Source: Echinococcus granulosus | Lineage: Eukaryota; Platyhelminthes; Cestoda; Cyclophyllidea; Taeniidae | DNA: 64,000 nt | Reading direction: 5' to 3' | Assembly (NCBI RefSeq): GCF_000524195.1 | Contig: NW_020170512.1 | Location: forward strand, 127,003-191,002 | In this document: in pieces, positions 25,082-37,000 of the stretch | How the letters are laid out: every line of letters starts with the position of its first letter | How positions within the stretch are numbered: position 1 is the stretch's first letter | The notes under the pieces: generated by a model | What the model saw: the letters and a program-made list of their open reading frames with translations, nothing else | Database searches by the model: none | Told to the model about the DNA's origin: nothing | Translations under genes and position numbers: made by a program

Positions 25082-28000
25082 TCTACCCTTTTTTTCAGAA
25101 CTCTTAGTGGGATTACACAAGTTTGGCATTAAAAGTCATTCGAACCACTAACACCACCCAATTCCCCTTCACGTGGATGCAATCTGACAGGCGTCAGTTT
25201 TTTTTTTTGAGTACACCATGCGTAACTCCACCTTTAATAATGCATGTCTTGCTCGGCATTCAAGAGTAATGCAATCGAACCGAGACTTTTGAATTTCAAA
25301 GAGGCATGAACTGAACAAATTTCTAGGAATAGAGATGCATTCCCTTTTCCCATACAGTTTGTAGCTGGTTTAGTTACGCACTCATTCTACCGGCGTTTAA
25401 TTTATTCTTGGAAGACGCCTTCGGCTCGGAACGATTCGTCACTGTTGCTATGGCGGCCAATGAGTTAATTATTCAATATTGCAATTTTCCGTGAATTAGT
25501 GGATCCTGTTCATCTCTTCTACAGACGAATTAGCCTCTTGTGATAGGCTCGTGTTGCTTGGTTTACACGCTAAAAATATAGAAAAGAATAAGTTGAGGGT
25601 CGTGAACTGGTCACGGAGCATCGTATCCACAATCATCGTTGATGGGCTGTCAATGAAACGCGTGTACCACCCAAATTTTCCACTACTCAAGTGGATGAGG
25701 GCCCCATCACCAGACTTACCGAACTTCGAACGTTACGTTGGTAAAACTCACAAAAGAGTATTCACAAGTTTGCTCTAAACGCATGCACATGCTGGGTATC
25801 AGCGGTAGCAAGGGGAGACAGTGAACGTGTACTGCTGCGTGCAGCACAGCCAGGGTAGCACGCCTTTATGAAAAATACGTGGAGGCAGAAGTCCCAACTT
25901 TACGTGAAGCAAACTGGCAGTTGATATCCCATTTTATAAGCAATGATTTATGGCAGTTTTGAGGATTGAAAACTCATTTTAGATAATAATTTTCAATTTG
26001 AATGTACTTGTTTACGCAGAAAAGCAATTTAATTGTGAGTCCTAGCTACTGCTGCTCTGTCAACCTGGGAATTTTGAGGTAATGGAGTTATTAATTCTCA
26101 TCTCAAAAGCAGTAAAATCGACACAATTACGAAATATAGAGACAACGAATTAAAATCAGTTGATCCCTAAATATGAATTGTGTCCCATATAACTCCCATA
26201 CTATCACTAAAGTTTATGGCTTTGAATTCTTTTCCAGTGACGCCAGTTTATGCATCACGATTACCCTTTCCAGTTTCAAAGCTACTCGAAAAACTTCGCT
26301 TTCGCCACAACAAACACTACTTTTTTTGGAGAATGATAGAGTGAGCAAGTGGCATTACTGAGCCGCTAGTAATCATCCCCCATTTGTAAGATGAGCAACA
26401 CGGAAGAACATTTGGCCACTCCATCAAAAAGGATTAAAGCTTCACAGTCACTTCTACGCGAAGAATGATTGAGCGTGAGGGAGCTCGCGGCAGAAGCTGT
26501 GGTGGGCAGGGTGAAACTCCTGAAAGACAACTTTTGCTTCCGTTGACCGTATTAGCTTAGAAAACTCTTGTCCTATTGACTGGCAAAGTGAAATTCAATT
26601 GTTTGCTACAAGAGCAATCCAAGAATAAACGTTTATTAAAGTGGAACAAAAAAGTCTTTGATCGTCCAAATTTGGCAAAATTCCTACTTCTTAAAAACAA
26701 GTTTCAAACACTTTTATGACAAAGTTTATGTGCATTGTCTTATTCTAAATTTTAGAGAGATGCACAATCCATCCAGGATTAAAGATATTCAGAGGAATTC
26801 AAAACTCTTCACTTAAGATCATCACGACTCTACTAACAGTGAATAAGTAGATATGTGGTTGCAACAAGAGAAAAAATGTGCATTCCCCTCTTCTAAAATC
26901 TATGCTTTCTTACTAATCAGTCATGGATCTAAATAAATTTTGCCCAAGACTTAAATCATACCCACTAGTGGAACAGTTTTTAGCATCTTTTTATGTGGAG
27001 AGCTATTTCATGTTGCAAAGATCCCATAGTTGTTTGAATTGTACATTTAGCTACGCAGTCCTTCGGTCCATTTTAGGGCGAACCCGGGAGCTACAAAATA
27101 AAACACGAGAATTAATAAATTGGTAGGCTTCGGTTTTGGAAATGGAGCGTTAAGTTGTACATAACGTACAACGTGTAAGGCATTTGGTCCTGCCAATAAT
27201 CTGTCCATGAGCCGCATCACATTCAGGACATTACTCCTAGGGTCGCTACCTATTAAAATAAATCGAGAATGACACTCCAAAAACAACTGCTCTCTAGGTT
27301 TGGCCCGAATGCCAAAACGAGTCACCTGCACTTACAAAAAGTGGGGAGGAGCGACATGTGGACAAGCGGATGAGCTTCGTACTGGACAATAACCTCGATA
27401 GACTACCAATGTGGTCTTCACTTCTTTCACGCGTTACAATAATGGGCTTTTTTATTTTGTCGACTATGTCGCGGATGAATGACGCATGGACCTGATTCAA
27501 GTCTCTTCTAAGCGAACTATCATTGGCAATTCTCAGCCACTAGCCTCACTACCAAGTCCACAATACCAAGAACCACACCACTTCATTCCTCGAACACCAT
27601 ACTAAGTACGGATGTAAATGCCCGCCATAAATTGCGAGTAAAACAACTGAAACGATGTCCTATTCCTGTAATTCCAGAGGAAGATAATAAAGAACCCCAT
27701 TCCCGTGATGCAACAAAGCAGACCCGCGAAACATGAACGCATACTTATGACGCGAAAGGCGGATTTGTCCGCGGGACCGGTGAATGCAATTCCGTCACTC
27801 ACAGACATATGCATTGTTGAATAGTTAACTCCCACTCTGTCATCAGAACGGTTCCATCGCAGTGACAAATCCTCCTAAGTGGAAGATGTCCTTCAAGCAT
27901 TAATTAAACGCCCATGGAATGGGAGCAAAGAAGTGAAAACCTATGCAGGGAAAGAAAGGCGGCCTTGTCCTCTAAGGCTTGCTCGTTTGACACCCATTCT

Positions 28001-28383
28001 AGAATCAAAGTTGGGCACCCTCGCCTAATAATGCGGTGAAAGTGGGGACCAAGTTTCAAACTGCCTGCTCTATTTAGCGACAACTAAAGGAAACCAGTTT
28101 CGGTACCGTTGCGTCAGTCAACGGCCAAATTACATCTACTCAAGGAAACAAATAGCTAGGAATCTATATTTTCTAACTAGATGGAAACTACGGTCTGCCA
28201 CCCACCTTCAGACAACAAAGAAATAACAATATTAATAGGTGGAATCGATATACAAGGCAAATCATAGATCGTCTGCACTAGATGCTTTTACAGTTCCGAT
28301 GAGAAACTAGTAAATATAAATACGATTAAATGTGGAGGTGATGCCCTGGGAGATCGAGATGGCACGGGAGGAGCACCAGAAGA
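25082..28383. other. Intergenic stretch between TTBK and SNX3, no firm gene
   Basis: Two unassigned open segments deserve mention. 25527-25778 (+) is open from a possible acceptor (tcttctacag) to TAA. 27047-27500 (-) contains the phrase SDPRSNVLNVMRLMDRLLAG and looks like an eroded mobile-element frame. A 25-codon frame at about 26391 (+) has a basic PSKRIK run. None has support beyond being open. Confidence 0.3.
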
Positions 28384-29141
28384 CTAGGGTTGGTTTACTT
28401 TGCCCGCCTTGTAATTTCTATCGATCACATCGCTTTGAAGAAACATATGGAGGCACTTCTCACTTTGTACCAATGGATGACCTGCAACCCTGAAGTATTT
28501 TTACAAGATCTATTAATACAAACTTCATGTGTACATGATAGCATATTCCGACATCGCCATGAGTTTTACTCCTCAAAACAAGTCAAATTAGGTAGCAGCC
28601 AATTCATGACGTTTCATGTGAACACTTCCAGACATGCAATAACGACGACCATAATGTAAAAAGATAGTGTTCGGAAAAACTTACTTGTTAATAAACTCCT
28701 CCAATCCCTTTCTCCTTGATTCAATAAAATCACTGTCGAAAAGCCCGTCGTCAGCGCGAAAGGGAATTTGTCTTTTCCATGCCTTACCAGGAAGTTTAGG
28801 AACGATAATCTGAAATAAAGTTCAAAGGCGAATAAGACAATAGGCTTGAGAAAAACCCACCTTACTTTCGCGATCTAATTCACCGCGTAACCAGTCGAAA
28901 TCTCGATACCGCCGACGAACACTCGACTCCGACAAACGAAACACAGGGAGATTAGTCTATGACAAATTATGCACATTAATTATCTCACCTTCAGCCTCAC
29001 TTCATAATCAACGTATCGCGATTTCGCATCCCCATGAACTTGTGGATTGCAAACATCAATTTCAAGGAAGTTCGCAGGTGGTGAGTACGCATCCTCTAGT
29101 GTTTGTTGTTTTGTTTCAAGCCTTTGCGTTGCAGACGTCAT
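28384..29141 (-). CDS. SNX3: Sorting nexin 3/12 (PX-domain protein), four exons
   Basis: Exons read on the minus strand: 29141-28989, 28956-28861, 28809-28685 and 28489-28384, with introns of 32, 51 and 195 bp. The joined 480 bases give 159 residues, against 162 in human SNX3. The whole length aligns with SNX3/SNX12: SPPANFLEIDVCNP near the start, TNLPVFRLSESSVRRRYRDF (PX phosphoinositide-binding Arg and Tyr), IVPKLPGKAWKRQIPFRADD, FIESRRKGLEEFI, then AGHPLVQSEKCLHMFLQ. The protein binds PI3P on early endosomes through its PX domain and works with retromer to recycle cargo such as Wntless. The start ATG fits the family N-terminus. The C-terminus (YKAGKVNQP) is slightly divergent. All splice phases agree. 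I cannot tell SNX3 from SNX12 orthology, as invertebrates usually have one gene for both. Confidence 0.95.
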
Positions 29142-29697
29142 TTCCGAAAGCGAAAGAAGGCACGGTTACTCACACGACTATAACCTTGGCTTTAATCCAA
29201 TAAAGAGCAGTGTTAATGATAAGTAGAAGTGATTAGACAGTATCCAAAACAAATAAATTGCTGAGTGACAAACCAAAATAGTAATTACTTGCTTCCAGCA
29301 CTATAAAATTCATATACCCCAAATATTTATACAAAACTTGCTTGTGAATTAACGCTACGCCCAGTAAGCAAACAGATTATTTTATTTGTAACTTTTAACA
29401 TTACTTAAATAGTACGCCCATTACGATCCCAATTTCTTATGGGGAAATCTGCAAGTAATACATATTTATTTGAATTCATATTTTAGGAAAGAAAATGTCA
29501 GTTTACGCCAACCTTATAACCTAGTGGACACCACTGTCCCCTGAAAAAGAAGGGAAACCAAACACGTCATAGCCCTGATTCAATGTACGCTTTTGCAGCA
29601 CTTATCAAATGACAGATGTTCCCCTTTAATTAATCTTCTCGTTCTAAGGGTGTGAAAGGAGAAGCAACGAGAGCATCTCTGGATCCGCTGCATTTGT

Positions 29698-29885
29698 GTA
29701 GCGTCCCGGGACTCCCTGAAGACGAAAGAAGACACAATACTCGGGCAGAATATCTATTCGGCGCAGAGAAGGTGTCTGGGCTATTGGCATGGCCCGAAAG
29801 GCCAGCCCACCCAGTGAGGTACAAGGGGACTAATTCAAAGTACAAAAGTCTCGCCTCACCAGTACCGAGGGATAAACCACTAGCG
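29698..29885 (+). repeat. SINE-like repeat, reference copy
   Basis: The best-preserved member of the family in this window, just 5' of SNX3 on the opposite reading sense. The block order is gtagcgtcccggga, gaagacacaatactcgg, a tatctattcggcgc segment, the palindrome-like gggctattggcatggcccg, ccagcccaccc and a final ccgagggataaaccactagcg. Open frames through it are by-products. Confidence 0.8.
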
Positions 29886-30108
29886 TTTTACATTTGTATA
29901 ACTGTAAAGATATTTCTTGACTGTCTCTGCAAATCTCGCGAATGCTAATTTTGAATCATGGGTAAATACAACGCAAAGGCTTGTAATAAACGTTGTCCCA
30001 GTTTAAGTACAATGTAGTGCCTCAAATCTTTCCCGAAGTCGTTGAATTTTATTATTACATGGCAGATGGTGTTTCACTAATGTACGTAAAAATTGAGAGG
30101 CTACTCAC

Positions 30109-30144
30109 ATGGCCGGGGCCCATGCCGTCGAGCAAAAAGACGAT
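30109..30144 (-). other. Possible 36-base microexon
   Basis: On the minus strand a strong acceptor (gattttcacag) and a strong donor (CCAT|gtgagt) bracket 36 GC-rich bases, open in all three frames (one reads IVFLLDGMGPGH). It stands out from AT-rich surroundings. It might be a 5'UTR exon of SNX3, whose start lies 970 bases further on, or an exon of an unrecognised gene. Confidence 0.3.
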
Positions 30145-33100
30145 CTGTGAAAATCTAAGTACCCGTGTAGATCAATGTAGAGTTTAAAAATTATAAAAGC
30201 ATTACAATAACAGCAAAAATGGGGTTCTGGGGGCAAAATTTCGGTGGCTAATAACGACATAAAGGAAAAAAATCGCATATTTTTGAAGGAACCCATCAAC
30301 AGTAAACCGTATTTTAAATCTATAATGAGTAATTGTATTTCTATACCTGAGCTAGTAATTTGTTATAATGCACAGGTTTGAATGTGAATCCTTACACACA
30401 AAAAGCCTATCGCAAATATAAAGAAGGAACTCACATTAAATACCCGACATAAGTACAAAACTAATGGCAAGAAGCACAAATGACTAACAATAATGGAAAG
30501 TGACTTGAGCCATGAGGTGACTGGAAAATTTGGCATGGTTTTTGCCTTAGCTCAACATTTAGGGACACGTAAAATGCCAGCCTATGTGTGCGTCAATCCA
30601 TCGGCGCGTCACTCGCCACCTTCTTTGTATCCGCACATCATAAAATGTCGGTTGGACTAAACCGATGGATGCGGTTTGACCCTGACTGCTGAACAAACTG
30701 AAGCTGGCTCAACCCTAATGCTCTGAAAGCGTCTTATGAAATGTGTCCCACGTATTATGAGAGTGTGGGATAGCAGAACGCGCATCACTTAGAAATGGTT
30801 TCAACAGTTTAATTTAATTTGATGATAATTCCCTCAGGAACAACCGTACATGTTTGCAAACACTCTCTATTCTTGAACATGAAGATTTGCGTACCTCCAT
30901 GAAAGATGTTCTTCCCATTTACACGATGAGAACAAGTTCTAGTAATGCTTAGCATAAGTGATTATAAACTCCACATACACCCACACTAATGGGGAAGTTA
31001 AGAGATGACAAGAAACTTTAATGGCTATCTCTTTGTTCCGCATTTCATTTATTTCACTCAAACACGCCATTCTACTTTCTTTTACGGTTGACATACTGAC
31101 TGATGTATAATGAGAATGCAAGGCTTTTACACCCTGTCTCAAAGCTGAGCGGACAACTAGCTTTCTAAGATACACACTAGCTTATTCCTGTCAGGCTATT
31201 TTAGTTTTTTTTGCGTGAATGTGCATGCAATAGGCTGCTGCCAATATCGCTCCTTAAGAATCAATCACTTGTTGAGGAACATACAATCACGGCCAAGACC
31301 TATCGACTCTGTAAGGTTAGATGAAATGCAAAGTTGTGCAAGAAGAACTTCTTTATCATCAGCAGATACAGAAACAGTCAGGACTGGCCAATCAGGGCAA
31401 TACGTTAAACATAACACCGCCGCAAAACTTAATCGTCAGAAGTTTTACTTTAGAATAGAGGGAGAGGGAGGATGGAGATGGAAGGATAAGGGATAGGGAG
31501 GGGAAATGTAGTCGGAGGTAATGTCGCATCTTTATCTATAACCCACGTTTTGTCCTAATTCCTATTTCTGCGGGTGACAAATATCACATCTTTTTGGCAT
31601 TATTAGTAGACTATCTGATAAGAAATAAGAGGGCTGCTGGAAAATAAAAGTCTGGCGTAACTTGAGTCAGCGAAGGCTGAATTCATTGCTTCTGAATATA
31701 CGGCGCATATTAAGTGTAAACTCTGAGACAATTTTGCCTTTTCCATGTGAAAGGATCGGCTTGCGTAATGCAATAACGATCAGCTCAACGCATCAACAAT
31801 GTTGAGAGGCTCTGTGCATTAATATAACTTTAGCTTGAGTCGATACGGTTATTGTGTATTGTGGCTGGCTTCCACTTCGTTACATGAAGTGTGAGCATAA
31901 TTTTCCTTTCAAATTAAGTTGGAGTTCTCTTTTCTTAATGGCAGAACTGCGTTGTATTTCGCTGCATATTCCAGTTCCAAAGGCTGCTCTGCTACCACGC
32001 CTTGTTCAACTGTCGTGCAACACCATTGATGAGAAGTTGCCACAGTTTCAAAGCTAAGTCCAATTCGGTGTCCAAAAACCAAGTCCATTAAGTTCGACCA
32101 ACTTTTATGCTATGGCAGTGAATGCCAAATGAGAGAAGAATAATAGAGTACAATAAAGAGTTCCCTACTGATAGGGTGACATTTCATGCTACATGCAAAC
32201 AAGTTTCCGACGAATTGCATCCAGTCACATGATGCTTTGATCTCCTGACAATGTGTAATTTCCCAAATACAACTTTATTATACCATATTTGAATCATTTA
32301 CAGTTTGTACACTCGAAAAAGTTGCTCATAAACAAACAAAATAGTGATGAAGCTTTAACGAAAAGTCCTCGTATCTTGAATGACGTATGCATTCGTCGGT
32401 TCATTCAAATAAAATAGAACAGCTAATAAAAATACTCATGCACCGCGCATATAAATTAATGCGGCCATTTGATCCTTGCAGTTGCCAAATCATTTCAGTG
32501 CTCCCACGTTTGACACTTATCCATCTACGAAGACCAATCCAGTCGAAACGTGATCAGTAATTTTGCCTTAAGAAAAGAGGCGGCTACCGTGGCAGTAGCG
32601 CCATTAGTGGGAGTGGTAAGAAGCAAGTCTGTTCTCTTACACCTTATAATAGTCAGTCCAATCCAGACACTCAATCTAGTTTCAATGGCAGGCAGCGGTT
32701 GAAGTGTATGCTTGTACGCAACAGCTTTTAGCAGTAAAAATTTTTTTCCGTCGAAAATTCGCCAAACCTAACTCCTACCGACGAAATCAAGCACATCTAC
32801 TGCGCTGATAGGACACGCAGACGTACGATAGCAAAAGGGGCAATGAGGTAAACGCCCCGGAGACCGTTACCAAAGTCTGTCTGTCAGCTGCCATCACGGG
32901 GGTGGCAGTCTGCAGGCAATTTTCAGTCCCGAAGTCAATCCTGCAAATGTTTGGCGTGTGAGCCACATGATCCTGGGACGCCAATCGACGCAAAATCATC
33001 GCATGGCTGTGTATCACTAGAGGCGAACTTGTCAGCGGGAGCGGTGAGCACAATCCAGCCATCAATGTTAAATAGCTAATTCACTGGTTGTCATAGAATA

Positions 33101-33907
33101 GTTTCATCGGTAGAATAACCTAATAGTAAGCGATGGGTAAAAGAAATATACCTTCTATTCCTAAAAATTTGCTCACTTCGTTTTTCTTTTTACTAGCTCA
33201 AAATTCACGGTTAGACCTATGACTGTCGTTTGTGATTAGTAAGACAAATAAAATTCTGTTTTAAATTTGGTAATCCACCCCCAACGACAGATTATGTTCT
33301 TTGGAAAAAGCTAGCATTGCAAAAACTGGAATTTCAGTCAAGGAAAGTCGAAGTGCAATTGAAATGAAACATAGCCAACCCATCTAACTAATTCATATCC
33401 TTTCTAAGAACCGGGCATTTCCAGGTCTTGGTTACGCAGATTCAAAAAAAAAACGCAACGAAAGACAAGAGATCTTTATCAAGAGGTCATCTTTTTCACA
33501 GCTTGTAAACTTGCAACTTTTGGCGTGAAATATATAAGAAGCATGAATTTATGTGATGTCGTTGTAAACAGAGGTGAATAGGGATGGCATTTCCATCACA
33601 AAAATTAACTGCATTACAATTTGGAACGTTGTTGTGCCGTTGGATTGTGCAATACGTCCTTTCAACAATTTAGAGGATAGTAATTAAAAGCACTTTTATA
33701 AGAGAGTGGCTTCCCTTTTTTCTATGCCTTGAGAGCCAGCAGTACTGACAATGTTACTCTAACAGATCGACGTCGGCGAAGGGTTAAAATCAAGCAATCA
33801 GATTCTTCAGTATTCTCCTTAAGAGCGGATCGACCTTTCAAGACTGGATTAATGTTGGAGTCGAGAAGTAATGCTGACATCAGAACAAGTGGAATGCTGG
33901 GTCGAGG
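30145..33907. other. Intergenic stretch, no gene seen
   Basis: AT-rich sequence between the SNX3 side and the last exon of the coiled-coil gene. The open frames at 31215-31496 (+) and 32787-33065 (-) have no recognised domain. Confidence 0.35.
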
Positions 33908-34065
33908 CTAACCGATCGGACTGAATCTGACGATTTGGTGAGTGGCAGGTTGCGATGGTTGTGGAAGTGCCGGACGAGTGCCGGCCGAAGATTTCGTGTA
34001 AACATTGGTCCTTGTCGATTTGTACTGGTGAACACGTTGACCGTTTAACAAGTTGAGTGTCCAAG
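33908..34065 (-). CDS. Coiled-coil gene, probable last exon
   Basis: Acceptor gaatcccttcag|CT. G+CT gives Ala and the frame runs 51 more codons (WTLNLLNGQRVHQYKSTR, later ALPQPSQPATHQIVRFSPIG) to TAG. It is Pro/Ser/Gln-rich like the preceding tail. Confidence 0.48.
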
Positions 34066-37000
34066 CTGAAGGGATTCATTTTATTGCTATTGAGTCAGAT
34101 ACCAGTAAAATATGCATTCTACTACACACTTTTGAGTATCATCTATGTTGCTGTTCGGGTGACATTTAAGGAAAAGTATCCTGTCAAGGTTACAAAAATA
34201 GAAAATTTGAGGATTCTATCATACGGCAAAAGCATACGTTATTGATAAGAACTAACCTGAGCTCGGAACCATGGCATTGGCCGTTGTATCCATTAGTGAA
34301 ATGCGGGTCCAAATCACTTATGCTTGACGTTTCTGTGCAGGGTGAGCAGAGTTCAACTGAAATCAGGTAAAAGACTATGCGCAAAACGTCACAATGTCAA
34401 AGCGGTTCTCTAAATAACTACACCGATGGCAAATTGAATATTTAGGCCGATGTAGGTGTGCAATAGCTCGTGTATACACGAAATGGTTTTCTTAACCCAG
34501 ATTTAAAGATTTACGTGGTGGCGGAGCCTGTTTTTTGCGAGAGAGATGATTTCGCAGGATGAGAGTCGCTTTGCTATTTAAGGCCAGCTGGTCGCTCTCT
34601 ACCATCCACTTGGTGGCACCATTCTGTCGAAGATGACGACGTGACTCCAAACGGTCCACTTCACCACGACTGACGCTGTTGTTTTCTACAGCAATTCTAA
34701 GCGGAGGGTTAACGGTGGGTCGCAATGGCGGCTGCGTTCCAGTCGGTGTATGTACCCGACTCATGATTTGGTCGGCATCCGACGCTGCTTTCGTCAGCGC
34801 TGAGATCACCTCCGATTGTGGTTTCCTGATTGACTGCAAATAAGGGGTTACTCAGTCACTACACCCAAAATATGTGCATATTTAGCTCATCTTCTGTTCT
34901 TTTTTTATAAAGGCAACGTAGTGTAACCCATGTAGCCCGTTAGGAATACCTACAACAGGAGAAGATCGTTCCTACTCAAATTTCTAGGAGCTGCAATTTC
35001 GTGGTTATTTTCGCAGTGGAGTTGGAAACCGTCTCTCACGCATCTCCTTCAGATTGGTTAGATCGCGTTAACTGCACTTTAAATGTGCTAATAGTATCTT
35101 TGCGCCCAAGATTAAGCAGTCACTACAACTGCACACGACTGAGTCGGCTGGTCAGCGGCTGGGCTAGTAAGTGCGCGCCACGCCTCTCTGTGTTGGCTCT
35201 CCCACATCAGTCGACAAAGGCATCTGCCCCAAAGTCTCTGGCCACTGCGTATCCAGTTGGTGACCTCGATAGCATCCAGACGACGCCGACACACAGACGT
35301 TTCAGTTTTTGAAAGACGGATCGATTAATAACGATTTGCTAAATATGCTGTCCCTGACAGAGGTCAGTCAATTTCTTCTACGCTCCTTGGATTAACCATG
35401 CTTATTTCAAAATAGATAAAAGGAAACATTACAAACAAATGAAATTTACAGTCAACTTTTTAGGAAAAATATTTTGCAAAAGCATCATGTTTGATAGGTT
35501 TTTGCCTACTTAGTGAGAATGTCAAAATTTGCACTTCAGTTGTAGCTGAATTGCTGAATTGGGAGACGATTTCCATACTTTTGGAAAGAGCGATAGTTAT
35601 TTTGTTGAATAACAAAATAAATGCACTATTTGACAAGTATGTGCAAGGTAATAAGTTTAACAGTCTTACCAAATTTAAAACACGATTCTCTCAAGATCTT
35701 TAATTTGACATATTTGCCGGAAGAAACTTATTTCGGGCATCAGAGATAATCTTTTCTACATCACTACAGCTCATCAAAGTTGGCTAAAATTCGACTGTTG
35801 ATGAAAACGGAAATGTACTTACACCTGCATTGACAGACAGTGTCATCCTTTCAAGAGCATTATTTAATACTTCCTTAGAAGAGATCGAGGCATTTCTCAG
35901 AAGTCTCATTCCATCAGCCCTGGGTTTTACAGTGCTGTAACCGACCAAACATCGCTGATGTGATCGTCTGCGCTCCGTACGAACGGCAGAGGAGTCAGCA
36001 AGACCGGCTAGCAACCCCACCGCCTTCTCCAAAGCCCTTGTTCCTGCTAAGGCTGCAGAGGCCTCTACGACTTCGGCTTTGTGTTCGGCCACTGCGAGGT
36101 CGATCGCCTCGTTTACGGTGGATCGTGCCATCGTTTCAAGTAGACCGTTATTCTCTTCCTCACATTTACTGAAAAGCAATCCTAGGAGTTGTATATGCCT
36201 GGCAATTATAATTAATCAATCAAGGTTTACTTGTACATAGCAAAGCTGCATTGTAATGCAGAAGATATTACAATAAGATGGATGTAATGGGGATGGTGCT
36301 ACGAATGATTGTTACTACTACCAGTTTCAAAAACTGGGGTTCATGTCGTGGGTAAATTCGATTCAGAGACGGTTACTCAAAATGAGACTGTAGGATGCAT
36401 TCATGGATTCATACATGCAGGAAACAGTGTGTAGCTAGAACCGATGTCTTTTGTGAGTGAAGGAAGGATAGAAATGGAGAGGGTGAGGGCTTGAGAGGAG
36501 AACAGAGCGGAAGCGCTAGTGAGGGAGTGAGGATACGGAATTGGGGGCCGAGCAAGATAAAAAGATAACGTTCAATCTTGATCTTCATTTTCCACAATCT
36601 TCTAATTCGCATTTCTTAAATGATGAATATTACTTCCTCCGGCATTAACATTAGACATTTCCATCCAAAAATGGATATGCAGTTAGGGAATAAAACAGAG
36701 GTAAAAATGGGGGTAACAGAGGCAAGAAACGTGGGCTTCGTTAAAAAATCTATTTTGTTGGAAAGGTATGGATTCGTCAAGCGGATTATCTCAGTGGCGA
36801 AACAAGCTGACAAGCATTCTGTAGGTATAAAATTTTTAGTATGGAAAACGTACGAACTTGTTGGTTATGTTACATTAAAACAAAATTGCCTACTTTTGGA
36901 TTTCTTTCACTACATCTGGTTTAGTAGTTTAGGGAGTGCAGTGTTTAATTATTATGCACACTAAGAATGTACCTAAGGTCTTGTTTACTCTTCGGAATTA

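Noticed and set aside
25527..25778. Open frame after tcttctacag with the phrase KRVYHPNFPLLKWMRAPSP
   Set aside because: The only nearby upstream start (ATGGCGGCC at about 25451) leaves the wrong phase, and no domain is recognised.
27047..27868. Possible retroelement coding region on the minus strand
   Set aside because: Phrases look protein-like, but no reverse-transcriptase or endonuclease motif could be recognised.
29630..29948. Open frames on both strands around 29.7 kb
   Set aside because: They lie across the SINE-like repeat, and equivalent frames are not kept in the other copies.
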